Assembly: GCA_014529385.2 (NCBI GenBank)
Contig: CM043954.1
Span: forward strand, 92,781,747-92,845,746
Direction: 5' to 3'
From: Adiantum capillus-veneris
Taxonomy: Eukaryota > Streptophyta > Polypodiopsida > Polypodiales > Pteridaceae
DNA length: 64,000 nucleotides
Shown: piece after piece, positions 1-10,208 of the stretch
How positions within the stretch are numbered: the stretch's first letter is position 1
How the letters are laid out: the number at the start of each line of letters is the position of its first letter
Translations under genes and position numbers: made by a program
The notes under the pieces: generated by a model
Told to the model about the DNA's origin: nothing
The model's input: the letters and a program-made list of their open reading frames with translations, nothing else
The model's database searches: none

Positions 1-750
1 GGTCACTGCGGCATTGCTACCACCTTGAAAGGGGTAGAGAGATGTTTCTTTTGGCCGAGACTCAAGAAGATTCGGACGAGTTTGTGCACAGTTGCTTGGT
101 ATGCCAGAAGTTCAAGTTTGACAGGCATAAAGCACAGGGATTGTTATAGCCTTTGTCTATACCCACCCGCCCCTGGGAAAGTATTGCAATGGATTTCATT
201 TTTCATCTCCCGAGAATACAAACTGGTCACGATGGTATCTGGATTGTTATTGACAGATTTAGCAAGCAAGCTCATTTCATTCCAGTGAAGAAAACATTCA
301 AGCCGGATCATTTAGAGACTGTTGGTGGCCCAGATTTTTAGATTACATGGCATGCCTGAGACGATTGTCTCCGACAGGGACCCCAAATTTACGAGTTTGT
401 TTTGGAAGGCAATTTGGGAGTTCTCGTCATCTTTCCACCCGCAGATTGACGGGCAATCTGAGATTGCCAATTCAGTGGTTTTAGATTTATTGAAGTCTTA
501 TATCTTGGATCAGAAGACTCAATGCTAAGAGTATCTACCTTTGGTGGAATTTTCCTACAATAACACGATACACTCTTCGACGGGAAAGGCGCCATTTAAG
601 ATTGTTGAAGGTGCTGCAAACCTTCCACCCTTCCTAAGCACGAAAGATAAGATTTTCGAAGCTGATGAGTATACGTGCGACTTAGACACGGCTTTTGCTA
701 AGGTCCGCGAGGCTTTGCAAAAATCTTAAGAATGAAAAAAAAAGGCAGCG
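1..750 (+). pseudogene. Ty3/gypsy chromovirus integrase, decayed
   Basis: This is the integrase part of a Ty3/gypsy pol polyprotein, which would join element cDNA to host DNA. The window opens inside the H2C2 zinc-binding region. The core follows, with a [10 protein letters not shown]-type first catalytic Asp near 190 and a recognisable IVSDRDPKF second-Asp block near 365-390. A STGKAPF block lies near 575-600. The reading frame changes several times (about 60, 150, 320-345) and in-frame stops occur (for example near 525), so no product is expected. Part of the core between KKTFKPDHL and RLHGMPETI is deleted. It continues directly into the C-terminal tail and chromodomain, then an LTR, so this is the 3' end of one plus-strand element whose front lies outside the window. 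Confidence 0.9.
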
Positions 751-1240
751 GATCGCCATCGTCACGATTTGAAATTGAAAGAGGATGATTGGATGCTCTT
801 ACGTTTTGAGAAGGCATGCCTGAGAAAGAAGAAGGAAAGGAGAGGCTTTTTCCAAAGCTTAGTATGAGATACTATGGACCTTTCCAGATCTCCAAAAAGA
901 TCAATGATATCTCCTTCTGACTGAAACTGCCTGACACTTGGAGAATTCACAATGTATTTCATGTGAGTCTCTTGAAACCTTTTAAAGGTGATGTGCTTGA
1001 AGATGGGGAGTCCAATGAGCAACCTGAAGTGGAGGAAAACGAGGAGATCCTTGTTCCTAAATAGATTTTGGCACATAAGGACACAAAGAATAAGGGTAAA
1101 GTAAGAAGGTGGTTCTTGGTTAAATTAAAGAACTATCCTGCATTAAATGCGAAGTGGATGGACGAGGAGGATCTAGCAGATACTCCTCAGATTGTGAAAC
1201 TTTACATTGAAGCTTTTGGTTTAGCATAGTCTATTCCAAA
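751..1240 (+). pseudogene. Chromovirus integrase C-terminus and chromodomain
   Basis: After a shifted stretch, the conserved gypsy tail block with a YYGPF-like start (near 865) and a RIHNVFHVSLLKPF block (940-985) is readable. The segment at about 1065-1230 reads as a chromodomain-like stretch, with ILAHKDTKNKGKVRRWFLVK followed by NAKWMDEEDL. Chromodomains on Ty3 integrases are known to steer integration towards particular chromatin. A stop near 1062 and another near 920 break the frame. The same tail and chromodomain recur at 8915-9205, showing that both belong to one family. The chromodomain call rests on position and general resemblance, and I am less sure of it than of the integrase. Confidence 0.75.
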
Positions 1241-1349
1241 AAGAACCCAAAATTCAGCTTGGCCGGAGATCTGGTGCAGTGGGTTGAACAAGAGAGGAGT
1301 TACTCCGCTCCTTTGTCAACAGATGTCTTGATTTTTGAAGAGGGGGGTA

Positions 1350-1641
1350 TGTCACAAATCGGTGACGTGGCATGACAGTACACATCCACACACACCCCGA
1401 TGGTACTCCCACATTTGCCTGATGGCTGCAGTTGACGTGGCTGGCTGTACCCAGAATCTGCGGAGGATCTGCAACATGGCAGTACGAACGCCAACGCGTT
1501 TTGCGGCGCATTTCACGGGCTTGATGACGTGGCAACAGTACACGAAAGTTTTTCTTTTTGGGATGACGTTGTCTACGCATGAGAAAATCCCACGCAAAAA
1601 GCTTCAATAGCTTTTGGGCATTGTTTTATGCTACGCAAGTA

Positions 1642-1713
<72 letters not shown>

Positions 1714-2040
1714 TAAAGTTGCTTTAATTTTAAAAACCTATTTTCAGAGGCAGTTTTTATGGGAAGCTTTTAAAAGAAGCTTTTGGGGCTCTGCTTTTGG
1801 CATCCCTTTACTCTTTAAATAAGCTGACAGGGGCCTCATAACTCAGAGCATGTGGACGCAGAGTTTGAGTGTGAGCGTCTGCCCGCACTCTTGTACTTTG
1901 AACTCAGATTAATACAAAAATAAATACGGAAAGGGGTGCCAGTCTTTGGGGCCAATAACTCTAGGCACGGAACTCCGTTGGGCCATTGTCGAATCAATTG
2001 TGAATTGTGAACTGTTTTGAAGTGGTTATTTGTGTTGTCG
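1350..2040 (+). repeat. LTR of the chromovirus (3' LTR)
   Basis: The LTR begins with TGTCAC directly after a G-rich polypurine tract (1341-1347). The upstream part carries four TGACGT-type motifs (about 1363, 1434, 1524 and 1563). A (GA)n run follows, then a TTTAAATA box near 1815 that may be the promoter TATA and A-rich polyadenylation-like sequence near 1908-1925. Related LTRs in this window lie at 9473-10208 (minus), 10816-11940 (minus, interrupted), 10971-11619 (plus) and 13406-13626 (minus). The 3' boundary is uncertain: similarity to the other copies fades near 2035. Sequence from there to the poly-G tract at 2147 is unassigned. Confidence 0.75.
1645..1710. repeat. (GA)33 microsatellite inside LTR
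   Basis: A pure dinucleotide run of 66 bases sits inside the chromovirus LTR. The minus-strand LTR at 9473-10208 has a shorter run at 9552-9585, so the tract is an expanding family feature rather than a random flank. Confidence 0.97.
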
Positions 2041-2146
2041 CGGTAGATTCTCGACTTGGAGTGTCCAAGTCTGCTACAAGGCTGTCTGCAGAAAATGCAG
2101 GGGGCAGTAGGGGTGGGCGAGGGGGGAGCGCGAGGAGGTGTGGCAA

Positions 2147-2176
<30 letters not shown>
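2147..2176. repeat. Poly-G tract (30 G), target of copia B
   Basis: Thirty consecutive G residues abut the 5' LTR of the copia B element. The 3' LTR is followed at once by another G-rich tract (5981-6004), so the element sits inside one ancestral poly-G run. Such tracts can form G-quadruplexes and are also error-prone to sequence. Confidence 0.9.
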
Positions 2177-2177
<1 letters not shown>

Positions 2178-2364
2178 GGGGTTAAGGCCTATGTGCCTTG
2201 ACCGGTCGACCAGGTCATGGGCGCCCGCCCACTGTTACCCTATACTTATAGTGAGTATACTGTATAGGGGGAGCTGCCACTTCAGAGTCTCCCCACCCAC
2301 ATCGTGTGTGTGTCTCCTCCTCTCTCTCTCACTCTCCGTCTGTGGTGCTCCCCAATCCCCTTCA
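2177..2364 (+). repeat. 5' LTR of copia B
   Basis: It starts TGGGGTTAAGG next to the poly-G tract and ends CCCCTTCA just before the primer site. The 3' copy has TGT in front of the shared TGGGG, so either the 5' LTR lost three bases or the LTR really starts at TGGGG. A pyrimidine-rich CT tract lies near its end. Confidence 0.88.
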
Positions 2365-2366
2365 AT

Positions 2367-2378
2367 TGGTATCAGAGC
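2367..2378 (+). other. Primer binding site (tRNA-Met) of copia B
   Basis: TGGTATCAGAGC lies 2 bases after the 5' LTR. This is the classic plant copia site complementary to the 3' end of initiator tRNA-Met and primes minus-strand DNA synthesis. Confidence 0.93.
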
Positions 2379-2400
2379 TATAGTGACCGCGGAGAGCACG

Positions 2401-2481
2401 ACGGCTTTGAGAGCTTCGAGGCGATAGCTCGCTCGCTCTCAACGGCTTTGAGAGCTTCGAGGCGATAGCTCGCTCGCTCTC
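2401..2481 (+). repeat. 41-bp tandem duplication in copia B leader
   Basis: A block starting ACGGCTTTGAGAGCTTCGAG occurs at 2401-2440 and again at 2442-2481, essentially identical. The rest of the leader to 4053 shows no convincing coding sequence. Confidence 0.9.
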
Positions 2482-4053
2482 GACGGTAGAGAGATTAAGA
2501 AAGCTTGGAAGCTTTGTGAGAATGCAATGGGAGCTTGTGAGCTCAGTTGAGAGTGATGTATGCTCTTGTGGAAGCTCAGAAAGGAGTGTGGAAGATTGTG
2601 TGTAAGTGAAGGTGCTGCCCTAAAATTGTGTGCGCAGCAGCATTGTTTTCAAATTCGTTTTTCTCCTTGTAGATTGCAGATCTGAGAATTCTATCCACTA
2701 TGCCCATCCGTTTCGACGTGGTCTACAACTTTGCAAAGTGAAACCTTTTGCAAATTTCTCACCGTTTTGCTGATATTCAGCTCAGACCGACTGTATACAA
2801 AAATTCCAGATTTTCTGTTGTCGCATTGTGTGCGAGTTTGATGCACTTTTGGAAGCACGGGAGATGCTTGATGTTGAGTGCATAAATTCTAAGCTGAAGA
2901 TGCAATTGCAACTTGTGTTAAGCTTGTGGTTTGAGGGTTTTTTTTGGTAGACTTGGGCAACGAAGTACGGAGGCGTTTACACACCACCGAGGCGGTCTCT
3001 TGAGAGACGCAGTTTTTTGGAGCACACAGGTGGAGCTTCTTTCACTGGTTTTCACATGATACTTTGGCAATGATTTTGTGCTTGGATTCATGGTCTTTGC
3101 AGATGGTTTGCATATGGTTATGGCGCATGGTTGATGCCCATTATACATGCATTTTGGCGAGCACTTTCAAGTGCCGGTGAGCTCCCTTGAGAGCATTGTT
3201 TTCACATTGATCAAGTTTCCGGATTGCAAATCTTTTGGCGCTTGTTTATGTGCGGTCACTCCGTTGATGTACGTTGAGTGCGGATTGCTATTGTATGTGA
3301 AAATGTAGAGCCATTTTGGCATTTCTACTCATTGGAATTGAGTAGTGTTATGGTTTATGGTAGAGATTGTACTTAAGTTTTTTGCTCAGTTTTCAGGGAA
3401 AATTCTGTCGGATTTTTCTCAGATTCTCACCATAGTTTGTGATCGAGTGTTTACTCTCACTTTGACAGGTTTTGTCAGTTTGGACACAGTTTTGTGTTTT
3501 TTGTATCCACTCTCGCAAGAGTGAGGAGTTGTGTATCTTTCTTTGCTTGAGACAGTGGTTTGCTCTCGGGTGGGAGAGTCTTGTGATCTCGAGCAATGTT
3601 TTCCATAGTTTTCCAGAGCTTATGCATGTATGTTGAGTGTAGTTTGACACGCATTGATTGCTCATTGTATTGAGCTTGCAGGACAATGGTTATTTTGTGT
3701 TGATAGCCATTGTGCGTCGAAACTCTGGCGAAATTTTCCCAGGAGTTTTATGCGTATCATTTATGTGATCTAGGTAGAGATTGGGGGTTGCACTCAACAT
3801 TTGCGTGCGCTGTTCTCTGCAGGTGGGAGATTTGTGCATGTGTATGCATCGATATCGCATAGTGTGGGCTTGGTGATTAGCTCACAGATTGCAGTGTGAT
3901 ACTAGAGCAGGCGAGGCTTGTATTGACATTGCGGGAGCTCGATTTTGGAGTATGTCTCACAGGTTTTACATTGTGTTTCTGGCCATATTTGTAGACAGTT
4001 TCCAGGTGTTGTTGGCGAGGTGGTTTTTCTTTCTAGTTTGCTACATTGTGCTC

Positions 4054-5028
4054 ATGGCAGAGATAGGTGATCGCTCAGATTATGATCTCTCCGAAATGTG
4101 CATGTTTGATGGGTCAGACTTTGCAGCATGGAGAGAGTGTATGCTTCATGCATTGACACAGTGAGGGTTGCATCGACCATTGAGTGGTGATGTAGGTAGA
4201 CCTTCAAACATGTATGACGATCAGTGGTGGCAGGAGCTAGAGGAGATGGCACTATCTACACTCTCTTTGCACCTTGCGGAATCTGTATATGCTCTTGTTA
4301 TGTATGAGACTAATTCGAGAGCACTTTGGCGCAGATTACATGATATGTATGATAGATCTGAGTCATCACGGACTCGTGTGAAACATATACATTCACGAGT
4401 ACGTCGACAGGTGACATGTTGGTATTATGGTCATTCTGGACACGTTAGACGGCGCTGTTTTCGTCGTATGCGACATCGTAGGAGACATGGCAGTCTCAGA
4501 GATGTATGTAGTGATGCCATGGACTTAGTTGCTTTGACAATTGAGGCAGATGTAGTGTCAGAGTATACTAGTGACGGGGATGTCACTTTTACCTCAATCT
4601 ATGCACGAGATGCTATACATGTGGATAGTGCACTCCCTTCGCAGTGGTTGCTAGATACAGATGCTATGTTTCATGTCACGCCGCATCGTGAATGGTTTTG
4701 TAGCTATTCTAGCGGGATGCTTGGTAGTGTACGTTTGACCGATGGCTCGGTGCATGCGATAGCAGGTGCAGGAGATGTGAGACTGTCATTACCGAGTGGT
4801 GCATCTTACTTGTTACGACATGTGCGCTATGTAACAGATTTGACAGTGAGTTTGATCTCGATTGGTCAGCTTAGAGATTGTGGATGTCAGATTTCGCTAC
4901 GAGAGAGAGATTTTGTGATGCATTTGGGTTCGCTAGTGATTGCGAGGTGCCAGGAGTGGTACAGGTTACCCATTGCATGTGGATCACGGGAGAGACGGTG
5001 TTGTCTTTGTGATCGTGCAGCCAGGTAG
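4054..5028 (+). pseudogene. Copia B gag-protease
   Basis: The frame opens at an ATG (MAEIGDRSDYDL), reads 36 codons of gag (MFDGSDFAAWRECM) to a TGA at 4162-4164, then continues in the same frame. A CCHC-like knuckle (CWYYGHSGHVRRRC) has Tyr in place of the second Cys. The protease block WLLDTDAMFHVTPHREWF has Asp where the usual DTGA/DSGA has Gly, so the active site looks impaired. A LISIGQL block typical of the protease to pre-integrase junction follows. The frame closes at 5026-5028. The natural continuation appears in another frame from about 4940, implying a frameshift near 4940-4950. Long readable stretches show that decay is recent or slow. Confidence 0.85.
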
Positions 5029-5716
5029 AGAGCGAAAGAGCAGGCGAGTCTCTTTTGCTTGTGGGTTGCAGGATGCTTTGCATGGAGTGCAGAGCAGTGA
5101 CCTTGTTGTGCAGGTTGCATCTACGGATGCACAGGTAGAGCGGGACAACTCTAGTGAGTCACAGCAGGATGAGTCATCAGAGGTGATGACAGAGTTGACT
5201 CACATGGATGCTAAGATGGCGACTATTGTGGAGTCATTTCTTGATATGCTTATGCCAGATCTTGATGCAGATTCAAGACAGATGGATACTCTTGGTACAC
5301 ATGTGATATGTGGTAAGCACGAAGAGTCACTCCAGAGCTCGGAGTCAGAGTGCCATGGTCTCTATGATAGGGGACACGATTATCATGAGTTGAGTTCTGA
5401 GTTGGAGGTGGCAGAGATTGCCAGGGTTGCATCAACGTTCGGTGTCCTCATGTACGAGATGCTGATCTCGAGACCCGACATAGCAGTTGCAGTGGGAGCA
5501 TTTGCAATAGGGTTGATTAGTTGTTCAATGACTGATCTCGACATAGAGCATAGGGGAGGTTTGCAGGTATTGGACCGATACTTGCAGGAGTGCATGAGCT
5601 CTTGTAGACTCTTTGCACAGCTTGGAGCTAGCTCTGTGTGGCTTTCGCAGCAGGATGTTTGTCTATCAATAGAGCCGGATGCACTAGCTCATCGAGAGTC
5701 AATGGGCATACGTTGA
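4940..5716 (+). pseudogene. Copia B fused remnant: pre-integrase to RT tail
   Basis: An open stretch of 258 codons begins with the pre-integrase tail (GTGYPLHVDHGRDG). It then runs through an acidic, low-similarity linker rich in Ser, Glu and Asp. It ends with a block like the copia RT C-terminus (STFGVLMYEMLISRPDIAVA). Integrase and the RT catalytic core with YVDD are absent, so about 2 kb of pol has been lost and the ends joined with the frame still open. Whether the linker encodes anything functional is unknown. It overlaps the end of the gag-protease frame and stops about 80 bases before the 3' LTR. Confidence 0.7.
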
Positions 5717-5794
5717 GAGAATATCTCACCTTCTATTAGTTGTACACTAGTAGATCTTGCTTAAAGGCACATTGGCCTTTAAGTGGAAGGTTGT

Positions 5795-5980
5795 TGGGGT
5801 TAAGGCCTATGTGCCTTGATCGGTCGCCCAGGTCATGGGCGCCCGCCCACTGTTACCCTATACTTATAGTGAGTATATTGTATAGGGGAAGCTGCCACTT
5901 CACAGTCTCCCCACCCACATCGTGTGTGTCTTCTTCTCTCTCTCTCACTCTCCATCTGTGGTGCTCCCCGATCCCCTTCA
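5795..5980 (+). repeat. 3' LTR of copia B
   Basis: It matches 2177-2364 with roughly nine substitutions and one 2-bp length change, and ends CCCCTTCA. A purine-rich stretch (5781-5794) precedes it and can serve as the polypurine tract. It could start three bases earlier (5792, TGTTGGGG). Confidence 0.88.
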
Positions 5981-6023
5981 GGGGGAGGGGGGGGGGGGGG
6001 GGGGAGGCAGCACGAGGGACGGG

Positions 6024-6074
<51 letters not shown>
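5981..6074. repeat. Poly-G tract and (GA)n microsatellite
   Basis: A G-rich tract with one A (5981-6004) is followed by a short spacer and a GA run (6027-6074). The G part is the right half of the tract that copia B entered. Confidence 0.92.
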
Positions 6075-6079
<5 letters not shown>

Positions 6080-6084
6080 GGAGG

Positions 6085-6410
6085 AGGCTACGTTAAATTC
6101 AGCCGTACAACTTTGGCGTTGGTCTTTTTTTAATTGAGGTTTGGTTTATTTTAAGTGGACGACCGGTCACTTTATTTTTAATGTGAACCTAGACAAAAAT
6201 CAATAAAACTGAGTGAGTTGAAAATTGATGCTACACAGTCACATTCCAAGCGTGATCGGATGTAGTTCTCAGATACACATGCAATAGAGACACAGATTCC
6301 TCGTGGAAAAGAATTTGCTTTTCTCAAAAAACACTTCAAAATATTCCGCTTTTTAGAAAAAGCTTCTCAGAAGCATCTTTATTCTTGTGCTTGCATTTTT
6401 ATGAGTATGC
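6085..6410 (+). repeat. Dispersed repeat R1, copy 1
   Basis: This stretch is similar over about 300 bp to 12610-12905. Both share AAGTGGACGA, CAATAAAAC, a block ending TATTCCGCTTTTTA and TTATTCTTGTGCTT. It shows no clear coding potential. In copy 2 the homology ends exactly where a TRIM LTR begins. From 6411 to 6590 I see nothing I can name. Confidence 0.65.
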
Positions 6411-6593
6411 CTTTTTCCAGTTCGAATTTCCTACCAAACCAATGAAACCTTCCCTTTCCCATGCTCCAGTCATCCATCACGTCACGCATCAAAAATATCT
6501 GTTTCCCGGTCTCTCCTACCGAACTAACAGTACAACCCCTTCGCGATGCTTAATGTCACCCATCATATGACACATCGAATTGTCTGTTCCTAA

Positions 6594-6836
6594 TAGATTT
6601 TAATAATTCTAGTAGACCTACTAATCCTAACCTTATGATTCAAGTGCACGCATTTAAATATCCTAATTCCAGTAGATATACTAATCATAACCTTGTGGTT
6701 CCTGATGGCTTTTAATAATTCCGGTAGATCTACTAATCCTAACCTTATGGTTCCTGATGGCTTTTATTATTTCCAGTAGATCTACTAATCCTAACCTTAT
6801 GATTCAAGTGCACGCATTTAAATATCCTAATTTCAA
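6594..6836 (+). repeat. Imperfect tandem repeat, four units
   Basis: Four units share a core of the form CCAGTAGATCTACTAATCCT followed by AACCTTATG. Two end in CAAGTGCACGCATTTAAATA and two in TTCCTGATGGC, giving the order A-B-B-A with unit length about 50-75 bp. From 6840 to 7335 the sequence is AT-rich and I can assign no gene. Confidence 0.8.
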
Positions 6837-7339
6837 TTAAAAAAAATTGCTCAAAAAAATAAGAAAATAGTCCATTTAGCAACACACCCTCATAGTGTAA
6901 ATTTTTTTTTGGCAATATATCACTAATTTGGCTAAAAACACAATTTGAACCCGAGGGTTAATGGCTATAACTAAGAGTTAAATTTTACATGCTATCACCA
7001 AAAATATGAGCATTAGGTAAGATGTATAGACTTTTATAGCTAAATTTGTAATTTTTATCTAGAGAATATACTTTTAAAAATTATGTTAAAATTTAGAAAA
7101 TTGCCTCTTCTAAATGAAAATCATATTACAACTTATTAATCATTATGACTTGGATAGTGTTTGAGAAGCTAATTTTGTTTCTAATACTATTATAAACCTT
7201 GACAATTTTGCTCAAAATTTTATAGTTTATCTCCAAATAGTTGAGCAAAAAGCTTAGGCTTTTCCACAAAAAAAATACATTGCACCCTCACAAAGTTGCC
7301 AGAACACTTACTAAATTTTCCTAAAACCTAGAAATAGTA

Positions 7340-7560
7340 GTTATAGCTTGTCCACATGCACACAGGGTAGATGTGCACGTGACACAGGACCACTCCATAA
7401 CCTAACAAAGAAGATCCCTTTCAAATGGGGAAAGAGACAACAAGCTGCCTTTGAGAGGCTAAAACATCTTCTGAGCCATGGTCCTATTCTGATAGTACCA
7501 GACTTAAGGAAACCATTTGCGATGGTTGGAAATTTTAACCACCTTCTTATTATGAGTAGA
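7340..7560 (+). pseudogene. Ty3/gypsy RT to RNase H junction fragment
   Basis: The plus strand reads PLHNLTKKIPFKWGKRQQAA then FERLKHLL and a PILIVPDLRKPFAM block. This is the conserved segment between RT and RNase H in Ty3 pol. It stops abruptly near 7560, where minus-strand pol sequence begins. With the next two features it forms one element whose middle is inverted. Confidence 0.85.
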
Positions 7561-7599
7561 TTGTATCTTTACTCTCGCCTTCTCAAACTTGAGTAAGAC

Positions 7600-8890
7600 C
7601 AATTAATCAATTGTCAAATCCAAACTCCTGTTGTGATTGTCGGCAACTTTCTTATGTTTTTCTTGAGAGCGTAACATTGCTCTCTTGACTTGCCCATAGG
7701 CAGTGTCCATATCTCGGACGAACTCATCTATTGCAAATATCTTATCCTTAGTTGAAAGGTTCAGTGGGAGAAAGGCTTACCCTAAAGGATCTCAAAAGGA
7801 GCTTTGCCCGTAGAAGAATATACGGCATTGTTATACGCGTGCTCGACAAGAGGTAAATACTTTTCCTAGTCAAAATGTTTGTCCGACACATACGATTTCA
7901 ACATATGTAACACTGTGGAGTTGGCAATCTCACTCTACCCATCCGTTTGGATATGATATGTAGAAGGCTTCGTACCAAGGTTATCAAACAAGGCACACCA
8001 AAAAATTTCTGTCATGCGAGGATCTTGATCACTCACAATAGACTTGGCATCCCATGATGCTTGCTAAAAAATCCTAGCCATATAATCTACTTTGATCGTT
8101 TTCTTGATTGGAATAAAGTTAGCGTGCTTACTAAATCTGTCCATAATGGTCCATATTGCATCATTTCCAGTTTGAGTCTTAGAAAAATCCATAATAAATT
8201 CCATGGAGACTTCCCCAAGATTGATCAGGCACGGGCGAAGGTTGGAGTAACTCGGGCGTCTTGTGATGACCGTACTTCACTTTTTGGCAAACTAAGCATT
8301 CATTAACGTACTGACGTTCCAATGTCAAGGTCGTAGGGAGAATACCCTAGTGACCTGCATAAGGCGAAGCATGTGTTTTATCCATAATTCTCTTCCTCAA
8401 TGGTGTCGCCATACAAATTGCTTGGTTGGTGGTAGAGGTACCCATTCGGAATTGAATAGGGATACTCATTTTGTCCGTTTTGTAGCAACCTCCAAATGGA
8501 GGCAAAGTTTGGGTTTTCTGGGAAGTGATTCCCGTTCATGGTGATATCCATAAGTGATTGCATTCACGCTCAGCTTCAGAGTTTCTAAACAGTGTGCATG
8601 CAACCCCGTTTTTAGTTCCAACCATATGGAGGAGCTGGAAATAAAACATGGACAGGGTTTTGCTCATCTCATTTGTTTCTCAGTTAATTTCCCTTCTGAA
8701 GAAAACATCTTAGACTCTCATGATTTAATTTGATCACAAAGTTCGCTCCTTGAAGATAATGCTTCGAGGTAGACAAAGCGTGAATTACAGTCATAAGCTC
8801 CTTCTCATAGATCAAGGCATGCATTTTTACATCCTAGCCATCTGCTTTCAAAAGCCATTGCATGGGCTTCTAGGTTAGGCACTACACAGA
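7600..8890 (-). pseudogene. Inverted RNase H-integrase segment of the same chromovirus
   Basis: On the minus strand, RNase H is recognisable near 8700-8840 (YEKELMTVIHALSTSKHYLQ). A zinc-binding tail with ECLVCQKVKYG lies near 8300, and the integrase core near 8220-8050 (IWTIMDRFSKHANFIPIKKT). The second Asp block lies near 8050 (SIVSDQDPRMTEIFW), and STGKAPF near 7810. It ends at a QLRIRYLQ-like region near 7700. Stops and frame changes are scattered throughout. The order is normal for Ty3 pol but the whole block is reversed relative to its two plus-strand neighbours. Confidence 0.88.
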
Positions 8891-8914
8891 TGCAATCACC
8901 TTAAGCATCACAGT

Positions 8915-9205
8915 GAATCACTATGGGCCGTTTAAGATAATTGACCAAGTGAACGATGTAACATTCTAATTAGAGTTACCGCCTAATTGAAGGATCTACA
9001 ATGCTTTCCATGTTAGTTTACTTCAGTCATCATATCATTTACCATCAAGAGCGGCCACTTAAGTCCGGAAAGATTAAACGGAGTATAAAGACTACTCCAC
9101 TTTCAATGCTCAATGGATGACCGAGCAAGAACTAGCACCTTATTCCAAGATTTTGGAAGGATATGTACAAGCACAACAGCTGAAGACAATTAATTAGAAT
9201 GTTGC
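8915..9205 (+). pseudogene. Chromovirus integrase tail and chromodomain fragment
   Basis: The plus strand resumes with YYGPFKIIDQVNDVTF, then RIYNAFHVSLLQSS, and ends in NAQWMTEQELAPYSKILEGY before a stop. It is the same tail as at 865-1230. A stop interrupts it near 8970 and another near 8985. From 9206 to 9470 the DNA is AT-rich, with a short internal duplication around TAATTTCTRTTTARTGAAAT, and holds no gene I can see. Confidence 0.82.
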
Positions 9206-9472
9206 TAAATTGACTATTTTCTTATTTTCAGTGTACTATCTATTTAATGAATTAGGATATTCAAATTTGTATTTCAGTGTAATTTCTGTTTAGTGAAATT
9301 AAAATTTTTTAGTATAATTTCTATTTAATGAAATTAGGATATTTAAAATTTGTGCACTTGAAAATTGTTAAGTTGGAAACTATAAATCTACAAGAACTAA
9401 TAAAAGCCATTAGGAACGGTAAAGATCTGTCATCTATCACTTGAGTTAAAAAAACCCTACACAAGGCATAAA

Positions 9473-9547
9473 TGTGCAATGGGACGGCACCACATGCCAA
9501 CCGGAAAGAACAGACTAGAACAAACTTTTAGCACTTCAATCCAACTG

Positions 9548-9587
<40 letters not shown>

Positions 9588-10208
9588 CCACACAAGACAC
9601 AAAGTGGCGGAGTTCCACTCCAAACGGCACTGACCCCAAAACCTGGCACTGTGGCACCCCTCTTTCTTTATACTGCTCAACAAGGTACAAGCTTTAAAAA
9701 CTCTACTCTACTTCTCCACACGGTAGACTCTGAGAAAGAGAGCCCATAGTGATTCATTGCGATAGAGAACCCTTAGCCTATTCAAAAGCAGGTACATGAA
9801 AAGCAATTGCTCTAAAAGCATTTTGTCCTAAAGCAAGCGACCATTGGGCTGGTTTGTACAAAGTGCCACGTCATCAATTGCTTCCGCCAATTGCGGGCTG
9901 GTTCGTACAATCCTACTATGTCATCATGCTCATGCGATTTGCATTCTGCTAGTTGTTTTAGGTTTTTAGGTCCTTGGGCCGGTTCTTGTAAGTTGGGCAA
10001 GGTTAGGATTTTTAATCCTAACCCTCTTTGGGTTTTAGGCCCCTAGGCCATCTTCAATAAGTTGATAGGGTCCTCTTCTTCTTCTTCTTCTTCTTCTTGC
10101 GCCAGGCTCTAGGCCCCTCTGCAAAGATCTGCAAGTTGGCTAGGGTTAGGATGAGGGAGTCCTAACCCCCTTCGCCTTCAGTGGTTGGCACGTCAGCAGT
10201 TAGTGACA
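9473..10208 (-). repeat. Minus-strand chromovirus LTR
   Basis: Read on the minus strand it starts TGTCACTAACTG at 10208, just after a G-rich polypurine tract (10209-10222), and ends near 9473. It contains TGACGTG-type motifs, a (GAA)n run (10075-10099 on the plus strand as CTT), and a GA run at 9552-9585. It is homologous to 1350-2040. The end is approximate because similarity with the copy at 10816 runs about 10 bp further. Confidence 0.75.

Larger units (their letters stand above)
2177..5980 (+). mobile_element. Non-autonomous Ty1/copia element (family B)
   Basis: This 3.8-kb LTR element has two short LTRs of about 187 bp (2177-2364 and 5795-5980) at roughly 95% identity by eye. A tRNA-Met primer site follows the 5' LTR and a purine-rich stretch precedes the 3' LTR. 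Full copia elements are usually about 5 kb. Here the leader is about 1.7 kb. The coding part keeps only gag, zinc knuckle and protease, then a short stretch like the RT C-terminal RPDIA block. Integrase, most of RT and RNase H are missing. It would need proteins from an autonomous relative. Flanking G tracts hide the target duplication (GGGGG is possible). Confidence 0.85.

Noticed and set aside
1254-1607. Overlapping plus and minus open frames in the chromovirus LTR
   Set aside because: They fall in LTR sequence that is not conserved as protein between copies.
5922-6137. Open frames made of Arg-Glu repeats
   Set aside because: They are translations of the GA microsatellite and poly-G tract. 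The same applies to frames over 9552-9585, 14567-14823 and 51529-51805.
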